Origin: Deltaproteobacteria bacterium
GTDB taxonomy: Bacteria; Desulfobacterota; DSM-4660; Desulfatiglandales; HGW-15
DNA length: 9,919 nt
Assembly (NCBI GenBank): GCA_016926135.1
Contig: JAFGPH010000662.1
Span: 1-9,919, forward strand
Direction of reading: 5' to 3'
The notes beneath the pieces were generated by a model. That model was not told where the DNA came from, ran no database searches, and saw only the letters and a program-made list of their open reading frames with translations. Positions 1 to 7,884 of this stretch are shown one piece after another. Position numbers and translations under genes: made by a program. Every line of letters begins with the position of its first letter. The stretch's first letter is position 1.

Positions 1-31
1 AGCCATACACACCATCAGCAACCTATCACGC

Positions 32-61
32 CCGGAGAGCCCCTCCCGAGGGCCTCTCCGG
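32..61. other. Strong hairpin past the end of the operon
   Basis: An 8-bp outer stem (32-39 with 54-61, CCGGAGAG/CTCTCCGG) continues through a single C-C mismatch into a 4-bp inner stem (41-44 with 49-52) and a 4-nt loop. It lies about 180 bp beyond the cyclase stop. No T-run follows on either strand, so it is not a textbook intrinsic terminator. It could protect a 3' end or belong to a structured RNA. Confidence 0.45.
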
Positions 62-69
62 CTACGCAT

Positions 70-122
70 GTTTGCCGAAAACACACCGTGCAAGCTTCTC
101 CGGGTCGAAGCTTGCCGCAAAC
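70..122. other. Perfect 9-bp hairpin nested inside a second short pairing
   Basis: GCAAGCTTC (90-98) pairs perfectly with GAAGCTTGC (107-115) around an 8-nt loop. Outside it, GTTTGC (70-75) can pair with GCAAAC (117-122). Reading in the operon direction, GTGTGTTTT begins a few bases after the inner stem, so it might act as an imperfect terminator for the operon. Apart from this and the hairpin at 32-61, I see no gene or known RNA in 1-238. Confidence 0.4.
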
Positions 123-238
123 CTTGAAGCCTTTGCCAGGGGCGCGGATGCCATTCGGGAGAACTGAGGAAGGGCCTCCGGTTTTCACCACCCTGCACCT
201 TTCCTCAGACTTCTTCATTGCCGAGCAATACATCGAAA

Positions 239-2266
239 CTACTTTTCAAGGGAAACAGTGCAATCCCATTCCGGGTCAGGCGGGTTTTTTTCAAATTGGA
301 GACACCGTGCGATGTAGAGTTGACACGGACCATCCTTGGTCTGGAGGGAAAGGCCCCTTTCAAAACAATTGCGGGCACTTCGCCAGTCGCGTTGGATCAG
401 GCATCTCCGGCCTTTGACAAAGAGTTCGTTGACCTGACGTTGAATTTCACTGAGGTTCCCCTTTTTCTGCTGCAGCTCATAGATTTGCACCGCGTTGCTT
501 TTCCCTTTGACGCGGACCAGGTCGAGCTCTCTCAGCTCGAAGGTGTGCTTCACCAACTCCGCCGTGTTTGGACCGATCATGATGACCGTTCCGTAGACCC
601 GGTTGATCCCCTCAAGGCGTGAGGCGAGATTCACCTCATCGCCCACTACCGTGAAGTTGAAGCGCTTTTGTCCTCCCACATTGCCTGCCACCATTTTGCC
701 GCTATTGATGCCAATGCGGATCTGCAGCTGACGATCGGTGCCGAGCTCCCGGTCCTGCCTGGTGAGTTTCTGGAGTTCAGCCACCATTTCCAGTGCGGCA
801 AAACAAGCTCGTTCCGCGTGGTCCGGCTGACTCACGGGGACTCCCCATGCTGCCATGACCGCATCGCCAATGAATTTGTCAATGAGGCCGTTCCAACGAA
901 AAACCACGTCACTGAATCTGCCCAGATAACGGTTGAGGAGTTGGATGAGGGCCTCCGGTCGAATGTGCTCCGAAAGGGTGGTGAAACCGGCCAGATCCAG
1001 AAAAAGTACGGTGGCTTCCACCAATTCCCCTCCAAGGGTCAATTGTTCAGGGTGAGCCAGAAGTTGGTCAACAACCGGCGGTGCCAGATAGGTCGAAAAC
1101 GCTTTTCGGATAAAATTCCTCTCTCTCCAAACCTGCCAATAATGCAGAAAAGGGCTGACCAGATAGGAAAAGGTAAAGGGGAGCAGAATTGAGGTGACGG
1201 GAACAAACACAAAGCGATGGGTGAAGATCGCTAAAGAAGTACCCAAAAAGACTGTGCACCCCAACAGCCACAAGAAAGAAGCACTTGCAGGCTTCAGGTT
1301 GAAAAAGACAAAGACCGAGGCTGAACCGACCAACAGGCTCAGAATCAGGGTCCACGGATAGGGAAGGGAGCGGATTACTATATTGTGCATGAGGCTGTGG
1401 GCCGCTTGGGCATGGATTTCAACCCCTGCCATGTAGCCTCCATCCCAGCGTGTGAAAGGCACCGGAAATTTCTCCTGCCCCTCGCTCTTGCCCAAAATGG
1501 CACTGCCCAGGGACAGGCCGATCCACACCATTTTGTCTTTAAAACAGTTCGTAGGCAGGTATTTCGATGGTTCGAGCGCCTGGTAGTAAGAGACGGTTCG
1601 AACGGTCCTGGCCGGACCCAGGTAGTTGATTTCCAGATCGGTATCGGGGTGCTGACCCTGTGCCTTCGCCAAATCACGGCATGGATGGTTGCGGCAAAAA
1701 AGCTGGGCGGAGAGGAGGGATATGGCCCGTAACCCTCCCTGGTTGAGCCGTATGCGACGAACGAACCCGTCTGAGTCCAAGGGAAGATTTGTAAAGCCGA
1801 CCGGAGTGCCTGGGGGTGACACATTTCGATGGGGCCCGACAAAAATGACCTGGGTGTAGTTCTTTTCAAATACCGTGTTGAGGTCACCCGCCAGCACCAC
1901 GTTGGGATGCCGCTCCAGGGCTTCCCGCAAAAGGCGGTCTTGATCCGCTGTGGACGGTTCCGCAAAGATTACGTCGAAGGCCACTATTTTGGCTCCGGCT
2001 GCGAACAGCCCTTCGATCAGCCGGGCATGAAGGCCCCTGGGCCATGGCCATTGTTGCCGGATGACTCCAAAGGAGGGTTCATCGATGGCAACAACGACAA
2101 TGTCAAGGGGTGTATCGAGAGATCCCCGCAGATAATACAGCGTATCTCCGGAAAAATGCTCCAATGCCTTGCCCCAGGGCGAGAAACAGAATCCCACACT
2201 GAGCGTGACTACGGACAGCCCGATCAATACTTTGGTCAGAGGGTGGAGTCTGTAAGTTGTGGACAC
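239..2266 (-). CDS. CHASE2-domain membrane-bound adenylate cyclase (class III)
   Basis: Inner-membrane enzyme predicted to make cAMP from ATP in response to a periplasmic signal. From the GTG start it has 675 residues: membrane segment at about 12-30, periplasmic CHASE2 domain at 38-290, three membrane segments at about 303-372, a short linker containing FSTYLAPPVV (390-399), and the catalytic domain at about 410-600. Metal-binding Asp424 (LFLDLAGF) and Asp468 (KFIGDAVMAAWG) are present. Lys464 and Thr539 occupy the purine-selecting positions, and Asn546 and Arg550 (GDEVNLASR) the transition-state positions, so it looks active and ATP-specific. The tail at 605-675 is TPR-like and ends in the PPDPEWD motif usual in this family, so the protein is full length. 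The start is GTG at 2266, 11 nt after the upstream stop. A longer TTG-started form from 2356 would overlap the upstream gene by 79 bp and has no ribosome-binding site. It is the last gene of the probable three-gene operon. Confidence 0.93.
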   Translation of the reverse strand: MSTTYRLHPLTKVLIGLSVVTLSVGFCFSPWGKALEHFSGDTLYYLRGSLDTPLDIVVVAIDEPSFGVIRQQWPWPRGLHARLIEGLFAAGAKIVAFDVIFAEPSTADQDRLLREALERHPNVVLAGDLNTVFEKNYTQVIFVGPHRNVSPPGTPVGFTNLPLDSDGFVRRIRLNQGGLRAISLLSAQLFCRNHPCRDLAKAQGQHPDTDLEINYLGPARTVRTVSYYQALEPSKYLPTNCFKDKMVWIGLSLGSAILGKSEGQEKFPVPFTRWDGGYMAGVEIHAQAAHSLMHNIVIRSLPYPWTLILSLLVGSASVFVFFNLKPASASFLWLLGCTVFLGTSLAIFTHRFVFVPVTSILLPFTFSYLVSPFLHYWQVWRERNFIRKAFSTYLAPPVVDQLLAHPEQLTLGGELVEATVLFLDLAGFTTLSEHIRPEALIQLLNRYLGRFSDVVFRWNGLIDKFIGDAVMAAWGVPVSQPDHAERACFAALEMVAELQKLTRQDRELGTDRQLQIRIGINSGKMVAGNVGGQKRFNFTVVGDEVNLASRLEGINRVYGTVIMIGPNTAELVKHTFELRELDLVRVKGKSNAVQIYELQQKKGNLSEIQRQVNELFVKGRRCLIQRDWRSARNCFERGLSLQTKDGPCQLYIARCLQFEKNPPDPEWDCTVSLEK

Positions 2267-2277
2267 AGGATTCGCGC

Positions 2278-5200
2278 CTAAAAATTGAGTGAAAGAGTGA
2301 GTTGGATTTCTCTTTTGGGCACTCTTCCGGTAAATACAAAGAGGTCGGTGACCCAATCGAAGTGGTTGTCAAACAGGTTGCCCATTCTCAACGCGATGAA
2401 ACCTCTCCTTTGCGGGAATTCATAGGCTATTGCTGCGTCGGTGATCCAGATGTCCTCGTTGGATCGGGCCGGGTCGTCAAAGGCCTCCAAGCGATAGGTC
2501 TGGGCTATGGAGGCCGACAATCCGGTCGGATGAACGTACTTCAAACCCGCTGTCAAACGGTAATCATGGCGGTTCACCGCCGATGCATTGTCATCGTCAA
2601 GTTTGGAATAGCCGAAGGCCCCGGTGAATCCCAGTCCCTTGAAGAGCATCTGATTCACCACCCCCTTGAAACCTTTGGCGTGTCCGTGCAGTGTGACCAT
2701 GTATTCCCCTTCATCGGATGCATTCTTATAGGGGAAATTTCGGTCGAGATAGAAAGCGTTGGTGGAAAAATAGCCGGATGACCATTCATGCTCCCAGGTG
2801 AGATCGGCTTCCTTGGCGATGGCTCCTTCGAGCGTATTACGAAAAATCGGTATTCCGGCGACCTCGAGGGGATCGATTCGATTGGAATTGAAAGGCAGCA
2901 GGTAGCGGAAGGCAGCCAGCCGGAAGGTGTGGGCCGGGAGCGGCCTCCAGACTACACCCAGGCGGGGGTTGAATTCGCTGAGGGTCCATTCGGTCCCGAT
3001 GAAGGCGTTACTCATGTGCATGCGGTCATAGTAGGCGGCGGCCTGCAACACCAGTTGCGGTGTAATGGTCCATAGATCCCGGAGGTAAAAACTGTTGAAA
3101 TTGTTGTCAAAGTGCCCTGAACCGGTGATGTCTGTGAGGTGGATCAGATCCTCTTCCAGTCTGAAGTAGAATTCGGTGTCTTCGTCGGCATTATTTTCGC
3201 CCCGGTAGTGGACAGTGCCCAGGATCAATTGGTGATCGCCGAGTTTCAAATGGTATTGCCCCTGGGCCTGGTAGTAAGGCCTCCGGGCCTCAATGTATCC
3301 AAATTCTTCATAGGACCAGTCCATAAGGACAAACGCATCATGGTAGTTGATTTCGGTATCGATGTCATAATGGGTCAAGAAAAGGAGCAGGTCGTGATTC
3401 GGTGCAAAGTGATGGTGGTAGCCCATCTCGACGCGATTGGATTCCGCCTTATTCAAATCAAAGGGGTCTGGAGGAGTTGAGTACTCATACTGCCCGTCCT
3501 GAATATCCCGCTGCTTGGAATTAAAATTGGTAGCCGCCAGCATGAACCCGTCACGGGGCGTGGGATCCCACTTGAGGTAGCCGCCCGCGCCATGGATTCG
3601 TTCGGAGTTGGTTCCCCGCCACCCGTCTGTTTGTGAATACTCAGCCGAAGCGGAAAAGGCCGTGTTGATCTGCGGCACACCTCCGTAAATCACTCCTTCT
3701 GAAGAGTAGGTATCAAAGCTGCCGGCAGTTCCTGTGACAGTGCCGTTGATACTCGGAGCATCAAAAAACAGGGTGTATTCGTTGAAGGTGTTGAAGGAGT
3801 TCGGGTTGGCAGGTTGTAGCACCCTCGCAAGGAGTGCCTCACTTGCGGCAACGCGACCGAGATCCTCGGTTTCAAAAAGGGATCCGGCGAGAAAGAGATG
3901 CCCGGCAAAATTGGTGTAATCCTGCTCGACCGAGGCCAGCGCCTTACTCGTGCCCCATTGAGACAGTCCCAGCTGGTTATAGAGGATTGAGAGACTGACA
4001 GACTTCACAGCCAGGTCGCGATCCAATAGAAAGCGGGAACGGTAAACCGCTCGATTGTCATTCAATGCAATGGCCTTATTGAGGGTTTCAATCGCTTCCG
4101 TAGGACGATACAGATCACGCAGAATGATGCTTCTATAAAGGTCTGGGGTTGGGTCGCGCGAATCGAGACGACCGGCAAGATCGAGTGTATCCAAGGCTTG
4201 CCTGAAGCGCCGCAGTTGATAGAGCATCTTGGCCCAGTAGCTCAAGAACAGTGAACGTCGGGGCTCAAGCAGGATGGCCGTAGTGATCTCCTCCGACGCT
4301 GCAGCCGTGTCTCCCTTGCGCATCAACGCGATGGAGATTCCCAGGTGGGGCTCTCCGAAACCGGGGTTGACCTTGATGGCTTCCCTGAAAGTGCCAATGG
4401 CCTGGTCGGTTTGGCGTCGGGCGAGCAACAGAAACCCCTTCAGATTCAGCACTTCTGCATCGCTGGGTGCCAGGTGCTCCGCCTTCTGCAGCACTTCCCA
4501 GGCCTTTTCCGTGTAGTCACTTGCAAAAAGCAGCGTGGCTTCATTGACCAGTGCCAGTACACTGGAAGGGTCCATTTCCAAGGCTTTTCGGGTGGAGGCC
4601 AGTGCCCCTTCCAGCTCGTAGCGGCTCTGATAGGAATAACTCAATACGATCCATGGAGTAGGGGAATGGGGAGCCAGTTGGGCGCCCTTTTGGGCATAGT
4701 GCACCGCCCCCTCACTGTCGCCCTGGGTGAGCAGGACCAAGGCCAACAGGCAGTGTGCCGGGGAGTAATCGGGGTGCCTGGTGATGAGTTGCGCCAGAAC
4801 TCCCTTGGCCTCGGTCAGTTCTCTCATGGTGAGCTTGAGCGATGCATCCTGAAGGGAGAAGGCGGCAAAATCCGGATAGTGTGCAATCCCCTTACGGAGG
4901 ATTGAGCGGGCCTGATCGGTTGAGTTCATCCGGGCATAGGCGACGGAGGCACCAAGGTAGGTCATAGGTTCGGGTTTAGAAACTCGCAGGAAGCACTCCA
5001 GGGCCTTCCCCGGTGTCTTGTTGTCCAGCCAGGTCCAACCCAGGCCCGTCAATGCCTTCGAGTGCTCAGGGCTGATGGACACAGCGCGCTGGAACAGTGC
5101 CGCCGCCTGGGATGAAAAACCCCGATCCCGCTTCACCTCTCCGAGTCGTACCAGTAAATCGATGTCAACGGGGTTGGCGGCAACCCACGGGACCAATCGT

Positions 5201-5943
5201 TCCTCTTCCGCTTGAAGCTGCTTTTGATCATTGCTGAGCAGAGGTACATCCTGGGGACTGATGAAAGTGGGGACAGAAAGGGTCCATTGCACTGTATCCT
5301 CCGGAGTCAAGAGCAGGCGCTTCTGGAGGGCCATCCCCGGCCTGGCGATGACCTGCTCGCGCGCTGCGGCCTCCATGGCACCCCATTCATTGCTGGCGCT
5401 CACCCGTCCTTCAAGCACGGTCAAAACTGAAGTGTGGTCGGGTGTTACCAGGAGGTTCAGCTCGGTTCCCCGCACAGCGGCGGTAATGGTGGGAGTCTGG
5501 ATGTCCATCCTGATCACAGGATTGGCGTTGCGCAACCATGTCTCACCGGATTGCAGCCGATAGCGGGACCTCTGAGTTGCGGCAGCGGCCGGCGTTACGC
5601 CGCGCAATCGGTGCCAGCCGGCGGTTATCGCCACCTCTTGAATAATAAACAGACTATTCTTATTGATCTGAATAAGCGTTTCGTCGGCCATCAATAGGGC
5701 AGTCCAGCCATTGTACCCCGTTCGAAGGGCATCTCCCGGCTCAAGAATCTGTCCAGGCTGTGCCGGCGCCCAAATGTGATCGGCAACCCGACCGGTCATC
5801 ACCTCCCCTCGAGTGTCCACGATGCGCCCGGAGATTGCTTGCTGACCTGAAACACGAGGGGCCAGTGAAAGTACAAGAAGCAGAAAAACCGCTGAACCTA
5901 ACAGAACCCTTCCTGACATAACGATCATGGAAGAAATCCGCAT
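2278..5943 (-). CDS. Exported FecR-TPR protein fused to a C-terminal outer-membrane beta-barrel
   Basis: Predicted outer-membrane protein of 1221 residues with a large periplasmic front half. The signal peptide is at about 1-34 (hydrophobic VLLGSAVFLLLVLSLA, then VSG-QQ). A FecR-type domain follows at about 75-205 (TPTITAAVRGTELNLLV near 150-166, then SVLTVLEGRVSAS). TPR repeats occupy about 250-690, shown by recurring pairs such as AAALFQRAVSISPEH and GALASTRKALEMDPS. The remainder (about 705-1221) is rich in alternating aromatic and hydrophobic strands. It has the TonB-receptor-like segment MGNLFDNHFDW near 1187-1197 and ends IQLTLSLNF, with the terminal Phe typical of outer-membrane barrels. 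I see no plug domain or TonB box. The start is ATG at 5943, preceded by GGGGGA with 7 nt spacing; a longer GTG-started form from 6012 lacks this. It lies between the HD-GYP and cyclase genes, 105 bp after the former. The ligand is unknown; transport, adhesion or sensing are all possible. Confidence 0.88.
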   Translation of the reverse strand: MRISSMIVMSGRVLLGSAVFLLLVLSLAPRVSGQQAISGRIVDTRGEVMTGRVADHIWAPAQPGQILEPGDALRTGYNGWTALLMADETLIQINKNSLFIIQEVAITAGWHRLRGVTPAAAATQRSRYRLQSGETWLRNANPVIRMDIQTPTITAAVRGTELNLLVTPDHTSVLTVLEGRVSASNEWGAMEAAAREQVIARPGMALQKRLLLTPEDTVQWTLSVPTFISPQDVPLLSNDQKQLQAEEERLVPWVAANPVDIDLLVRLGEVKRDRGFSSQAAALFQRAVSISPEHSKALTGLGWTWLDNKTPGKALECFLRVSKPEPMTYLGASVAYARMNSTDQARSILRKGIAHYPDFAAFSLQDASLKLTMRELTEAKGVLAQLITRHPDYSPAHCLLALVLLTQGDSEGAVHYAQKGAQLAPHSPTPWIVLSYSYQSRYELEGALASTRKALEMDPSSVLALVNEATLLFASDYTEKAWEVLQKAEHLAPSDAEVLNLKGFLLLARRQTDQAIGTFREAIKVNPGFGEPHLGISIALMRKGDTAAASEEITTAILLEPRRSLFLSYWAKMLYQLRRFRQALDTLDLAGRLDSRDPTPDLYRSIILRDLYRPTEAIETLNKAIALNDNRAVYRSRFLLDRDLAVKSVSLSILYNQLGLSQWGTSKALASVEQDYTNFAGHLFLAGSLFETEDLGRVAASEALLARVLQPANPNSFNTFNEYTLFFDAPSINGTVTGTAGSFDTYSSEGVIYGGVPQINTAFSASAEYSQTDGWRGTNSERIHGAGGYLKWDPTPRDGFMLAATNFNSKQRDIQDGQYEYSTPPDPFDLNKAESNRVEMGYHHHFAPNHDLLLFLTHYDIDTEINYHDAFVLMDWSYEEFGYIEARRPYYQAQGQYHLKLGDHQLILGTVHYRGENNADEDTEFYFRLEEDLIHLTDITGSGHFDNNFNSFYLRDLWTITPQLVLQAAAYYDRMHMSNAFIGTEWTLSEFNPRLGVVWRPLPAHTFRLAAFRYLLPFNSNRIDPLEVAGIPIFRNTLEGAIAKEADLTWEHEWSSGYFSTNAFYLDRNFPYKNASDEGEYMVTLHGHAKGFKGVVNQMLFKGLGFTGAFGYSKLDDDNASAVNRHDYRLTAGLKYVHPTGLSASIAQTYRLEAFDDPARSNEDIWITDAAIAYEFPQRRGFIALRMGNLFDNHFDWVTDLFVFTGRVPKREIQLTLSLNF

Positions 5944-5950
5944 AAGCACA

Positions 5951-5956
5951 TCCCCC
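5951..5956 (-). promoter_or_regulatory. Ribosome-binding site fixing the start of the FecR-TPR-barrel gene
   Basis: GGGGGA lies 7 nt upstream of the ATG at 5943. It is the only good Shine-Dalgarno match near the candidate starts. The GTG at 6012 and the later ATG at 5919 have none, and the ATG at 5943 places a basic n-region and hydrophobic core correctly for a signal peptide. Confidence 0.7.
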
Positions 5957-6048
5957 AACACATGGGTTATCTGTAAAGGTCTGTCCCCTGCGTCCCTGGT
6001 GCAGAATCGCACGCCATGGATAGCGAAGGGTCGAGCACGGTGGCCGGT

Positions 6049-7785
6049 TCAATCCGGGACATCGATCTGAGTCGGATCGAGTTCCTCTTTGGCGAAATCT
6101 TTAAAGACCCCGGAGGCTATGAGCTCATCCAAAATATCCGGATCAATGTGCTCGTCCTGTCTCATCTTTTCAAGAATGGCGAGTGCTTTGCTGAGCTTAA
6201 GAGGTGCCCTGTAAGGCCTGTCCTTGGCCGTGAGCGCTTCAAAAATGTCGGCAATGGCAATGATCCTGGCCTGTAAGGGCAGTTGCTCCCCTTTGAGCCC
6301 GAAAGGATAGCCCGATCCATTGATTTTTTCATGGTGGGCAGCGGCGTAAGCCGGTACCTGAGCAATCCGTCTGGGAAAGGGGAGCTCACTGAGTATCTTG
6401 AGCGTCATCAGTGAATGTTGTTCGATCAACCTTCTTTCTTTCTCGGTCAGACTCCCTCCCCGGACTGACAGATTGTAGCATTCGTCGGCGGTGAGGTAGG
6501 GACGCTCCATGGTTTCGAGTTTATAGGTTTTGCTTGCAACTTCCTGGAGTTTATGGATTTTTTCATCGGACATGATCTGATCAGGACAATTGCATTGGAC
6601 AAGAAAGGCTCGTTCTTCCTCCAACACCTCCAGGTCCCTGCTCAGGTCATCCTTCAGTCGCTGCAGGCCCTGGCAATCAGGGTTTTGGGTTTGAATGAGC
6701 GCGAGTTTCTTTTCGAGGAACCTGTTTTGAAGGATCTGCGCGATGAGATCGAAGCGCGTTTCCAAGAGAGTGATGCGATCAAATATCGTTTCGAGTTTCG
6801 TGCGCTTGTTGACCATGTATTCAGGCGTGACGATCTTGCCCACGTCGTGCATCCAGGCTGCCAGGCGCAGTTCCTCGAATTCATCGTTGCTGAAACGAAC
6901 CTCCGCAAGGGGGCCCTTGTCAGCGTTGTGAATCTGTTCCATCATCATCATGGTCAATTTCACCACACGCTTGATGTGTCCGCCGGTATAGGGCGATTTC
7001 TGATCGATGGCGGTGGCGATGCTCTTGATGAAAGAGTAGAACAGGGATTGCAGTTCCTGGATCAGGTGGGCATTGGTCAGCGCTATGGCGGCCTGGGAGG
7101 CCAGGGCGCCAATCAATTCAACATATTCTTCCGAAAAGGGCACAACCGTTCCGCTTTCCGGATCTTGGGCGTTGAGGAGCTGCATAACTCCGATGACGTC
7201 ATTCTCGTGGTTTTTCATAGGGATAACCAGCATGGATGTGGAGCGGTATCCCGTTTGCGCATCGTGTTGTTTCGGGCCGGTGAAATCGAACACTTCGGTT
7301 TCGTACACGTCGGGGATATTCACGCTTTTGCCGGAAAGAGCGGCGTAGGAGGAGACGTTGAAATAGTTCGGGGCGCCGTCCTTTACCATGGCAATGGAGG
7401 GAAAGGGTATCTCATCGCCGCTTGTTCCTCCAATCCTGATGCCGAGGGAATCGTTTTGAAAAATCCTAAATTGCAGGAGCTGTTCCTCCCTGTCGAGGAG
7501 ATATAACGTTCCCGCATCGGCGCGACATAAACTACGGGCTTCATCAACGATCATTTCCAAGAGTTTGTCGATGTTCTTCTCAGCGGTCAGGGCTAATCCG
7601 ATTTGTGTTAAACGTCGGATTTTTGAAATCTGATTTTCGGCATATAGCGTAACCTGATCAACCACCGTGGCGAGCAGTTCGTTGAGCTGTTTGTCCTGGG
7701 ACAAGGCACCGCTTCGTACACGCTGTTTTTCTCTTTTGAGCCATTGGATGGGATCGGGAAGACTCGAATGGTCTTCAATCTTCAT
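6049..7785 (-). CDS. GAF and HD-GYP domain cyclic-di-GMP phosphodiesterase
   Basis: Predicted cytoplasmic phosphohydrolase of 578 residues, with no signal peptide or membrane segment. An N-terminal helical stretch (1-55) leads to a GAF sensor domain (about 57-245: LCRADAGTLYLLD, then VIGVMQLLNA). The HD-GYP catalytic domain follows. Visible metal ligands are His270 (YTGGHIKRV), His313-Asp314 and Lys317 (HDVGK), His457 (EQHSLM), His484-His485 (HHEKINGSGYP) and Asp513 (IADIFEAL). Tyr266 replaces the Glu used by trinuclear relatives, which suggests a two-metal site. Two oddities: the Asp of HHExxDGxGYP is Asn489, and a charged, coiled-coil-like insert of roughly 115 residues separates HDVGK from His457. 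I recall similar inserts in some delta-proteobacterial relatives. The ATG at 7785 has a strong GGGAGG site 6 nt upstream. It is the first gene of the probable operon, so it likely acts in the same signalling circuit as the adenylate cyclase. Confidence 0.92.
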   Translation of the reverse strand: MKIEDHSSLPDPIQWLKREKQRVRSGALSQDKQLNELLATVVDQVTLYAENQISKIRRLTQIGLALTAEKNIDKLLEMIVDEARSLCRADAGTLYLLDREEQLLQFRIFQNDSLGIRIGGTSGDEIPFPSIAMVKDGAPNYFNVSSYAALSGKSVNIPDVYETEVFDFTGPKQHDAQTGYRSTSMLVIPMKNHENDVIGVMQLLNAQDPESGTVVPFSEEYVELIGALASQAAIALTNAHLIQELQSLFYSFIKSIATAIDQKSPYTGGHIKRVVKLTMMMMEQIHNADKGPLAEVRFSNDEFEELRLAAWMHDVGKIVTPEYMVNKRTKLETIFDRITLLETRFDLIAQILQNRFLEKKLALIQTQNPDCQGLQRLKDDLSRDLEVLEEERAFLVQCNCPDQIMSDEKIHKLQEVASKTYKLETMERPYLTADECYNLSVRGGSLTEKERRLIEQHSLMTLKILSELPFPRRIAQVPAYAAAHHEKINGSGYPFGLKGEQLPLQARIIAIADIFEALTAKDRPYRAPLKLSKALAILEKMRQDEHIDPDILDELIASGVFKDFAKEELDPTQIDVPD

Positions 7786-7800
7786 CGAATACCTCCCAAC

Positions 7801-7817
7801 TTCACGATGCGTGTGAA
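7801..7817. promoter_or_regulatory. Short inverted repeat upstream of the HD-GYP gene
   Basis: TTCAC and GTGAA form 5-bp arms around a 7-nt spacer, immediately upstream of the ribosome-binding site of the HD-GYP gene. This could be an operator or a small leader hairpin. Arms of this length also occur by chance, so the call is weak. I could not pick out a convincing sigma-70 promoter in this leader. Confidence 0.2.
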
Positions 7818-7884
7818 TACATGTTGTCTGAATGACTGCTTCTCAGGGTGGCAATCCGTCCGCAAAAACTTATTCGCTGATCTC

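Noticed and set aside
15..233. 72-codon minus-strand frame just after the cyclase stop
   Set aside because: No ribosome-binding site at either possible ATG, an odd Cys/Gly/Arg/Pro-rich composition, and it runs through two strong hairpins. More likely noncoding.
1..238. A c-di-GMP (GEMM) or other known riboswitch, suggested by GCCTCCGG near 174-181
   Set aside because: The rest of the GEMM core is not present in order on either strand, and no gene lies downstream in the right orientation.
6553..7506. 317-codon plus-strand open frame opposite the HD-GYP gene
   Set aside because: Complement of a gene with clear GAF and HD-GYP motifs. The plus-strand translation shows no recognisable family.
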